DNA of 6,052 nt, from assembly GCA_910586275.1 (NCBI GenBank), contig CAJUIM010000158.1, forward strand, positions 1 through 6,052, read 5' to 3'. This DNA is from an uncultured Lachnospiraceae bacterium. Lineage in GTDB: Bacteria; Bacillota; Clostridia; Lachnospirales; Lachnospiraceae. Each line of letters begins with the position of its first letter. Positions within the stretch are counted from its first letter, which is position 1. The translations under genes were made by a program, and so were the position numbers. Below the pieces are notes generated by a model. The model ran no database searches, was not told the DNA's origin, and saw only the letters and a program-made list of their open reading frames with translations. Of the stretch, positions 1 to 4,536 are shown one piece after another.

Positions 1-62
1 GCACGGAAAACCGGGACAGGCGCTCCCGCTGCTGCCGTCCCGCAAAAAAATCCCTTCCGTGC
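1..62. repeat. Long imperfect inverted repeat at the window edge
   Basis: The outer arms gcacggaa (1-8) and ttccgtgc (55-62) are perfectly complementary. Inside them CGGGAC (12-17) pairs with GTCCCG (37-42), extended by GGC (19-21) with GCC (34-36) around a bulged A18. An A7 tract lies at 44-50. Read on the minus strand, the inner hairpin is followed by only four T, so it is a weak intrinsic terminator candidate in that direction. On the + strand no T run follows. It could be the terminator of a neighbouring gene or a dispersed palindromic element. The window begins exactly at the outer arm, so its full extent is unknown. Confidence 0.55.
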
Positions 63-184
63 GTCCGCCTCTCAACACAACATTCAGGCTGAACTGTTAC
101 ATTGATTTCTGTGAATATTCGAAAGGGTATTGCAATAGAAAAAAAGTTGTGTTAATATTGTCCTATTAAAAATAGCAAATGCAT
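63..184 (+). other. Non-coding upstream region of the operon
   Basis: No convincing gene is seen on either strand here. The stretch becomes AT-rich from about 100 onward. It holds a small palindrome GAATATTC (113-120) and then the promoter candidate at 130-158. It is read as the upstream promoter region of the T-box transcript. Confidence 0.5.
130..158 (+). promoter_or_regulatory. Candidate sigma-A promoter of the aspS-gatCAB operon
   Basis: A -35-like TTGCAA (130-135) is separated by exactly 17 bases from a -10-like TAATAT (153-158). Each box matches the consensus at four of six positions. The spacer contains an A-rich run. Transcription would start near 165, about 20 nt before the first T-box pairing. 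TATTAA (164-169) is another possible -10 but has no well-spaced -35. The placement just ahead of the riboswitch is the main support. Confidence 0.5.
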
Positions 185-264
185 GGAAAGAGACTCTTAT
201 TATGAAAAACGACAGGAATACGGCGTCACCGACTGAGAGCGCCGTTCGTGGGAAGTAATGCAGG

Positions 265-269
265 GAACA
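265..269 (+). promoter_or_regulatory. T-box specifier: AAC (Asn), overlapping GAA (Glu)
   Basis: By alignment to the standard T-box layout (three-base specifier, then a purine, then a short pyrimidine-rich strand and the GGAGC motif), the specifier is AAC at 266-268 with A269 behind it. Shifted by one base, GAA at 265-267 would read as a Glu codon. The Asn reading matches the downstream pathway. The Glu reading also makes sense because GatCAB uses Glu-tRNA-Gln and glutamine chemistry. Confidence 0.8.
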
Positions 270-393
270 CTCTGGAGCAGATTTTCCGAACCGTCCGGCA
301 AGGCCGGATGCTAGGGGGATACGTTGCACGCGTTAAGTGTTAAAGTGGGCAGGGCGGTTCATACATCTTGATGGAGATGTCGGCTTGTCAATG

Positions 394-432
394 CGGGTGG
401 TACCGCGGATATATAAGTGTTTATCCGTCCCG
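394..432 (+). promoter_or_regulatory. T-box antiterminator
   Basis: Helix A1 is CGGG (394-397) with CCCG (429-432). The seven-base bulge TGGTACC (398-404) carries TGGT (398-401), which pairs with the NCCA end of uncharged tRNA. Helix A2 is GCGGATA (405-411) with TATCCGT (422-428): seven pairs including one G-T, closed by a 10-nt loop. The 3' strand shares 428-432 with the terminator stem, so the two folds exclude each other. This is the normal T-box mechanism. Confidence 0.93.
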
Positions 433-464
433 GAATGCAGGAGACTGTGTTCCGGGATTTTTTT
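428..464 (+). terminator. T-box intrinsic terminator
   Basis: TCCCGGAA (428-435) pairs perfectly with TTCCGGGA (450-457). The helix is prolonged by two G-T pairs and CAG/CTG (438-440/445-447) around a GAGA tetraloop. Seven T follow directly at 458-464. This is the default OFF fold; it is disrupted when the antiterminator at 394-432 forms on uncharged tRNA. Confidence 0.95.
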
Positions 465-482
465 ATGCACACGGGCACCCAA

Positions 483-488
483 AGGAGG
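483..488 (+). promoter_or_regulatory. Strong Shine-Dalgarno site of the leader ORF
   Basis: AGGAGG at 483-488, within AAAGGAGGGT, lies seven bases before ATG 496. It is stronger than the site in front of aspS itself. The ATG it serves opens a short ORF out of frame with aspS. Confidence 0.6.
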
Positions 489-495
489 GTGGCCG

Positions 496-576
496 ATGGG
501 TATCAACAGGGTTTCTGCTGCCGATTTGGCATGTGCCGCCTGCAGCAGGCTGCAAGGATATGTTTCAGGAATATGA
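496..576 (+). CDS. Possible 26-residue leader peptide between T-box and aspS
   Basis: A short ORF (ATG 496, TGA 574-576) sits behind an ideal AGGAGG site. It lies after the T-box terminator, so it is transcribed only on read-through. It begins MGINRVSAADLACAACSRLQ and holds two Cys, one Asn (AAC) and one Asp codon, with no run of Asn codons that would make it a classical attenuator peptide. Its stop TGA overlaps GAGGAA (575-580), which precedes a second ORF of ten codons (585-617). The stop of that ORF overlaps ATG 614 of aspS as ATGA. This suggests stepwise translational coupling into aspS. It may instead be a fortuitous ORF; I recognise no homologue and no protein family. Confidence 0.35.
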   Translation: MGINRVSAADLACAACSRLQGYVSGI

Positions 577-607
577 GGAAAGCAATGCGGAAATGGGGTG
601 GAACGGT

Positions 608-2359
608 ATGGAGATGAAAAATATTTATCGCGACTTAACCGTAAAAGAGTTGGATGAGTCTTATATCGGAAAGACAGTGAGGGCTGCCGGATGGGTGGAG
701 AACATCAGGGATCATGGCGGGGTGTCTTTTGTGGATCTGCGGGATATGTATGGGACGCTGCAGGTAGTGATCCGCAATGGGAAACTGCTGAACGGGATTA
801 TGAAGGAGGCTTCCGTTTCGGTGGAAGGGTCTGTCAGGAAGAGGGATGCGGAGACTTATAACCCGAAGATTCTCACGGGGACTATCGAACTGGAGGCGCA
901 TTCCATCGATGTTTTGGGAAAAGTGTATCGGCAGCTTCCCTTTGAGACAATGACTTCGAGAGAGAGCAGGGAGGATGTGAGGCTGAAATACCGTTATTTG
1001 GATTTGCGGAATAAGAAGGTGAAGGATGCGGTTGTATTCCGGTCAAAAGTCATCGCTTATCTGAGGGAAAAGATGACGGAATTGGGGTTTCTGGAAATCC
1101 AGACACCGATTCTCTGTGCTTCTTCCCCGGAAGGCGCCAGAGATTATATTGTTCCCTCCAGAAAGTATAAAGGGAAGTTCTATGCGCTTCCTCAGGCACC
1201 CCAGCAGTATAAGCAGCTGCTGATGGTGGCGGGGTTTGATAAATATTTCCAGATAGCCCCTTGTTTCCGGGATGAGGATGCCAGGGCAGACCGGTCTCCG
1301 GGAGAATTTTATCAGCTGGATTTTGAAATGAGTTTTGCTACGCAGGAGGATGTGTTCCGGGTGGGGGAGGAAGTGCTTTCCGCGGTTTTTGAGAAATTTG
1401 CGCCGGAGGGCTTTGCCGTGGATAAAGCCCCTTTTCCGGTGATCAGCTATGGGCAGGCGATGCTGGAATTCGGCACGGACAAACCCGATCTGCGCAATCC
1501 TCTGCGGATATTGGATGTGACGGAATATTTTCAGGGATGCGGTTTTAAGCCTTTCCTTGGGAAGACAGTGAGAGCCATCAGGGTGCATGAAGAGATGTCT
1601 AAGGGATTCCATGAAAAACTGCTGGGGTTTGCCGTTTCTCTTGGCATGGGCGGTTTGGGATATTTGGAAGTGGCGGAGGATCTGAGTTACAAAGGGCCTA
1701 TTGATAAATTCATTCCGGAAGAGAAGAAGAGGGATCTTCTGGAACTGGCGGGGCTTGGGGCCGGGGATACGATTTTCTTTATTGCGGATAAGGAGGCAAG
1801 GGCAAACTATTATGCCGGGCAGATACGCATAGAGTTGGGGAACAGACTGGGGATTTGTGAGAAGGATGCATATCGTTTCTGTTATGTCAATGATTTTCCT
1901 ATGTTTGAGGCGGATAGGGAGACAAAGCAGATCGGTTTTACCCATAACCCGTTTTCCATGCCGCAGGGCGGGCTGAAAGCGCTGGAAGAGAAGAATCCGC
2001 TGGAGGTACTGGCTTATCAGTATGATATTGTGTGCAACGGTGTGGAATTGTCTTCCGGAGCGGTAAGAAACCATGATCTGCAGATTATGGTCAAGGCATT
2101 TGAGATTGCGGGATATGAGGAAGACGCGCTGAAGAAGAAATTCGGTGCGCTTTATCAGGCTTTCCAGTTCGGTGCTCCGCCCCATGCGGGGATGGCGCCG
2201 GGGATAGACCGGATGATTATGCTGCTGCGAAATGAGGAGAACATCCGGGAGGTCATTGCATTCCCCATGAGCGGCTCGGCGCAGGACCTGATGTGCGGCG
2301 CACCCAATGACGTGACGGAAAAGCAGCTGCGGGAAGTACATATTAAGATTCGGGAGTGA
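608..2359 (+). CDS. aspS: Aspartyl-tRNA synthetase, probably non-discriminating
   Basis: Cytosolic class IIb synthetase: Asp + ATP + tRNA gives Asp-tRNA. At 583 residues it has the usual length of bacterial AspRS. In order: an OB-fold anticodon-binding domain (about 1-105) with GWVENIRDHGG (28-38); motif 1 around FLEIQTPIL (161-169); LPQAPQQYKQLL (194-205); motif 2 FRDEDARADRSPGEFYQLD (220-238); the bacterial GAD insertion (about 305-420); and motif 3 GAPPHAGMAPGIDRM (522-536) with its Arg at 535. His36 sits where non-discriminating bacterial enzymes have His and Asp-specific ones usually Leu, so charging of tRNA-Asn is inferred; the GatCAB genes behind it agree. The start is uncertain. ATG 608 has only a weak GGGGTGG site five bases away, ATG 614 overlaps the stop of a short upstream ORF, and ATG 593 is in frame but poorly spaced. 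Family homology begins near residue 5, so upstream starts are unlikely. Confidence 0.97.
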   Translation: MEMKNIYRDLTVKELDESYIGKTVRAAGWVENIRDHGGVSFVDLRDMYGTLQVVIRNGKLLNGIMKEASVSVEGSVRKRDAETYNPKILTGTIELEAHSIDVLGKVYRQLPFETMTSRESREDVRLKYRYLDLRNKKVKDAVVFRSKVIAYLREKMTELGFLEIQTPILCASSPEGARDYIVPSRKYKGKFYALPQAPQQYKQLLMVAGFDKYFQIAPCFRDEDARADRSPGEFYQLDFEMSFATQEDVFRVGEEVLSAVFEKFAPEGFAVDKAPFPVISYGQAMLEFGTDKPDLRNPLRILDVTEYFQGCGFKPFLGKTVRAIRVHEEMSKGFHEKLLGFAVSLGMGGLGYLEVAEDLSYKGPIDKFIPEEKKRDLLELAGLGAGDTIFFIADKEARANYYAGQIRIELGNRLGICEKDAYRFCYVNDFPMFEADRETKQIGFTHNPFSMPQGGLKALEEKNPLEVLAYQYDIVCNGVELSSGAVRNHDLQIMVKAFEIAGYEEDALKKKFGALYQAFQFGAPPHAGMAPGIDRMIMLLRNEENIREVIAFPMSGSAQDLMCGAPNDVTEKQLREVHIKIRE

Positions 2360-2410
2360 GAAAATGCACTTGCCCATATAATCAAACCGTATGGTGAAAG
2401 AAGGGAAAAA

Positions 2411-2704
2411 ATGGCAGATAGAATCAGTGACGAAATAATGGAATATGTAGGCATTTTGGCGAAGCTGGAACTTGCCGGGGACGAGAAGGAAGCGGCACGG
2501 AAGGACATGGGGCGGATGCTGGATTATATTGATAAGCTGGGCGAATTGGATACGGAGGATGTGGAACCTATGTCCCATGTGTTTGCGGTGCAGAATGTCT
2601 TCCGGGAGGATATCGTGACAAATGGGGACAGGAGGGAAGATATGCTGAAAAATGCACCTGGGACAAAGGACGGGATGTTTATGGTGCCCCGTACTTTTGA
2701 GTGA
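2411..2704 (+). CDS. gatC: Asp-tRNA(Asn)/Glu-tRNA(Gln) amidotransferase subunit C
   Basis: Small subunit of the GatCAB transamidosome. In known structures it wraps as a belt between GatA and GatB and stabilises GatA; it has no active site. At 97 residues it has the normal length. Diagnostic stretches are YVGILAKLEL (12-21), the LDYIDKLGELDTEDVEPMSH segment (37-56), and the C-terminal NVFREDIVTNGDRREDMLKN (62-81) followed by a GMFMVPRT end. It starts 51 nt after aspS, behind GAAGGG (2400-2405) at a good distance. An overlapping ATG at 2391 is out of frame. Only 30 nt separate its stop from gatA, so it is cotranscribed. Confidence 0.96.
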   Translation: MADRISDEIMEYVGILAKLELAGDEKEAARKDMGRMLDYIDKLGELDTEDVEPMSHVFAVQNVFREDIVTNGDRREDMLKNAPGTKDGMFMVPRTFE

Positions 2705-2720
2705 ACAGAGGCCGGGAAGA

Positions 2721-2727
2721 AGGAGGT
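2721..2727 (+). promoter_or_regulatory. gatA Shine-Dalgarno site
   Basis: AGGAGGT lies seven bases before ATG 2735 and fixes the gatA start. The ATG at 2728 directly behind the site is too close and out of frame, so it is not used. Confidence 0.85.
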
Positions 2728-2734
2728 ATGGCTG

Positions 2735-4534
2735 ATGGATTTGCTGAACATGACGGCGTTAGGGCTTGCCGGGAAGATAAAGGCAGGGGAAGTGACGGTT
2801 ACGGAAGCGGCACAGGCGGTGCTGAGGCGTATAGAGGAAACAGAGAGGATTTATCATTGCTATGTGACGGTGGACAGGGAGGGAGTCTTGGAAAAAGCGG
2901 CGCAGATACAGCGCAGGATTGACTCCGGGGAACTGGCAGGAAAACTTGCAGGGGTGCCGGTTGCGGTAAAAGACAATTTGTGTACGGAGGGTATGCGTAC
3001 GACCTGTTCTTCGAAGATGTTGGAAAACTTTGTGCCTATGTATTCGGCGGAGGCAGTGCGGAATCTGGAAAGGGAAGGGATGCTGGTGGTCGGGAAGACA
3101 AATATGGATGAATTTGCCATGGGATCCACCACGGAGACTTCCGCTTATGGCGTAACGAGGAACCCTTGGGATCCGGAACGGGTGCCGGGCGGTTCTTCCG
3201 GGGGTTCCGCAGCCGCAGTGGCGGCGGCAGAGTGCTTTGCTGCGTTAGGTTCGGATACCGGAGGTTCCATCCGCCAGCCGGCATCGTTCTGCGGCGTGGT
3301 GGGGATGAAGCCTACTTACGGGACGGTGTCAAGGTATGGGCTGGTAGCTTATGGTTCGTCTCTGGATCAGATAGGGCCCATCGGCAGGGACGTGGCGGAC
3401 TGTGCGGCTTTGCTGGAAGCGGTTGCTTCTTATGACGAAAAGGATTCCACTTCCCTACGGCGGCAGGATACGGACTTTACATCCGCTTTGGGAGGGGATG
3501 TGAAGGGAATGCGGATCGGTATTCCCGAGGATTATTTCGGTGCCGGGCTGGATCCGGAAGTGGGGGATGCGGTGAGGAAAGCGACAGAAGTTCTGCGGGA
3601 ACAGGGAGCCGTTGTGGAGGAGTTCGGCCTGAGTCTGGCAGAATATGCCATACCGGCATATTATACGATTGCGGCAGCGGAGGCCAGTTCCAACTTGGAA
3701 CGTTTTGACGGCATTAAATACGGATACCGCACGGGGGAATATACGGGGCTTCACAATATGTATAAAAAATCCCGTTCCGAGGGTTTCGGCGCGGAAGTGA
3801 AGCGGAGGATAATGCTTGGCTCTTTTGTGCTGAGTGCGGGATATTATGAGGCCTATTATCTGAAAGCATTGAAGGTGAAAGCACTGATTAAAAAGGCTTT
3901 TGACGAAGCTTTCGCCAGATATGACCTGATTTTAGGACCCGTGGCACCGACTACGGCTCCGAAACTGGGGGAAAGCCTGACCGACCCTATAAAGATGTAC
4001 CTAGGTGATATTTATACGGTTTCGGTGAATCTGGCCGGTCTTCCGGCCATCAGTCTGCCCTGCGGCAAGGACAGCAGAGGGATGCCCGTGGGTCTGCAGC
4101 TGATCGGGGACTGCTTTCAGGAGAAAAAACTGTTCCGGGCGGCTTCTGCTTATGAAAAAGCAAGAGGGGATTTCGGAATGCCGGCCGGCGGCGCCATGGC
4201 GGCAGCTGCGGAAGCAGGGGATAGGCTGCCGATAAGCGGCCGGGAAGGAATCGGCATTGGGCGTGGAAGCGGCCGGGAAGGAACTGACATTGGGGAAGGA
4301 AGCGGCCGGGAAGAAACCGGCATTGGGCGTGGAAGCGGCCGGGAAGAAACCGGCATTGGGGAAGGAAGCGGCCGGGAAGAAACCGGCATTGGGGAAGGAA
4401 GCGGCCAGGAAGGAACCGGCATTGGGCGTGGAAGCGGCCGGGAAGAAACTGACATTGGGGAAGGAAGCGGCCGGGAAAGAATCGGCATTGGGAATGGAAG
4501 CGGCGGCAAAAACGGCATTGCGGAAGGAGAATAG
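2735..4534 (+). CDS. gatA: Asp-tRNA(Asn)/Glu-tRNA(Gln) amidotransferase subunit A with repeat tail
   Basis: Glutaminase subunit of GatCAB. It releases ammonia from glutamine and passes it through a channel to GatB, which amidates Asp-tRNA-Asn or Glu-tRNA-Gln. The amidase-signature fold fills about residues 1-480. The Ser-cisSer-Lys triad is complete and has the same numbers as I recall for Staphylococcus aureus GatA: Lys79 (AVKDN), Ser154 (PGGSSGGS) and Ser178 (DTGGSIRQP). The core ends near AYEKARGDF (472-480), where family members of about 485 residues stop. Here it continues through an Ala/Gly linker (481-500) and then 99 residues of nine tandem 11-residue units (501-599), giving 599 in total. 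The tail is rich in Gly, Glu, Arg and Ser, has no hydrophobic stretch, and should be disordered. It replaces no catalytic part, so the enzyme should be active. The stop TAG lies two bases before gatB. Confidence 0.96.
   Translation: MDLLNMTALGLAGKIKAGEVTVTEAAQAVLRRIEETERIYHCYVTVDREGVLEKAAQIQRRIDSGELAGKLAGVPVAVKDNLCTEGMRTTCSSKMLENFVPMYSAEAVRNLEREGMLVVGKTNMDEFAMGSTTETSAYGVTRNPWDPERVPGGSSGGSAAAVAAAECFAALGSDTGGSIRQPASFCGVVGMKPTYGTVSRYGLVAYGSSLDQIGPIGRDVADCAALLEAVASYDEKDSTSLRRQDTDFTSALGGDVKGMRIGIPEDYFGAGLDPEVGDAVRKATEVLREQGAVVEEFGLSLAEYAIPAYYTIAAAEASSNLERFDGIKYGYRTGEYTGLHNMYKKSRSEGFGAEVKRRIMLGSFVLSAGYYEAYYLKALKVKALIKKAFDEAFARYDLILGPVAPTTAPKLGESLTDPIKMYLGDIYTVSVNLAGLPAISLPCGKDSRGMPVGLQLIGDCFQEKKLFRAASAYEKARGDFGMPAGGAMAAAAEAGDRLPISGREGIGIGRGSGREGTDIGEGSGREETGIGRGSGREETGIGEGSGREETGIGEGSGQEGTGIGRGSGREETDIGEGSGRERIGIGNGSGGKNGIAEGE
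4207..4226 (+). other. Possible relic of an earlier gatA end/gatB RBS
   Basis: TGCGGAAG-CAGGGG-ATAGGC here resembles TGCGGAAG-GAGA-ATAGGC at 4519-4536, the present end of gatA with its TAG and the gatB ribosome site. Fourteen flanking bases are identical around a core of six versus four bases. In this copy the TAG is out of the gatA frame. It lies immediately before the repeat array. Chance similarity in purine-rich DNA is possible. Confidence 0.3.
4235..4531 (+). repeat. 33-bp tandem repeat (minisatellite) in the gatA 3' end
   Basis: Nine adjoining units of 33 bp lie in frame with gatA, each encoding 11 residues of the form SGREETGIGEG. Unit starts are 4235, 4268, 4301, 4334, 4367, 4400, 4433, 4466 and 4499. 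Units 4 and 5 are identical. Units 1-8 otherwise differ at a few codons: residue 3 is R or Q; residue 5 is G, E or R; residue 6 is T or I; residue 7 is G or D; residue 10 is E, R or N. The pairs 1-2 and 6-7 share the pattern IGRG followed by TDIGEG, which hints at block duplication. Unit 9 (SGGKNGIAEGE) has lost one codon relative to the rest and ends in the gatB RBS. Because 33 is a multiple of three and no unit holds a stop, unit gain or loss keeps the frame. There are no spacers, so it is not a CRISPR. Confidence 0.97.
4524..4530 (+). promoter_or_regulatory. gatB Shine-Dalgarno site inside the last gatA repeat
   Basis: AAGGAGA lies six bases before ATG 4537 and inside the last gatA codons. 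Several upstream repeat units carry a related GGGGAAGGAAG at the same place in the unit. The real site therefore looks like an end member of the repeat family. Confidence 0.8.
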
Positions 4535-4536
4535 GC

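Larger units (their letters stand above)
185..464 (+). promoter_or_regulatory. T-box riboswitch, predicted Asn-responsive
   Basis: This tRNA-sensing leader lets RNA polymerase read into the operon when the cognate tRNA is uncharged. Stem I: basal pairs GGAAA/TTTCC (185-189/283-287) and AGAG/CTCT (189-192/270-273). The upper helix is ACGGCG/CGCCGT (220-225/240-245), capped by a loop with the conserved GAGAG-type sequence. The specifier region reads GGG-AAC-A, followed by CTCTGGAGCAG, and lines up with the glyQS T-box segment GGC-A-TTCTTGAGCA as I remember it. Stem II: GAACCGTCC (288-296) pairs with GGGCGGTTC (352-360), with one G-T wobble, and could carry an inner hairpin TCCGGC/GCCGGA (294-299/303-308) as an alternative. 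Stem III: ACATCT/AGATGT (363-368/375-380). The T-box core GGGTGGTACCGCGG is at 395-408. The downstream aspS-gatCAB operon makes Asn-tRNA-Asn, which fits an Asn specifier. Confidence 0.96.

Noticed and set aside
84..329. 81-codon minus-strand ORF
   Set aside because: It is antisense to the promoter and T-box Stems I-II, whose RNA pairings explain the sequence.
368..607. Longer aspS starting at ATG 368
   Set aside because: That start lies inside T-box Stem III, has no SD, and the extra 80 residues would be encoded by the antiterminator and terminator. AspRS homology starts only at about 608.
2374..2394. Hairpin CCATA/TATGG in the aspS-gatC gap as an internal terminator
   Set aside because: It has only five pairs, a long loop and no T run; the gap is best read as a simple intercistronic spacer.
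1043..2578. 511-codon open frame on the minus strand
   Set aside because: It lies antisense across most of aspS and part of gatC, has no recognisable domain, and its composition (rich in His, Arg, Phe, Ile) is that of a shadow frame.
4235..4531. CRISPR-like direct repeats
   Set aside because: The units touch each other with no unique spacers and are in frame with a coding gene.
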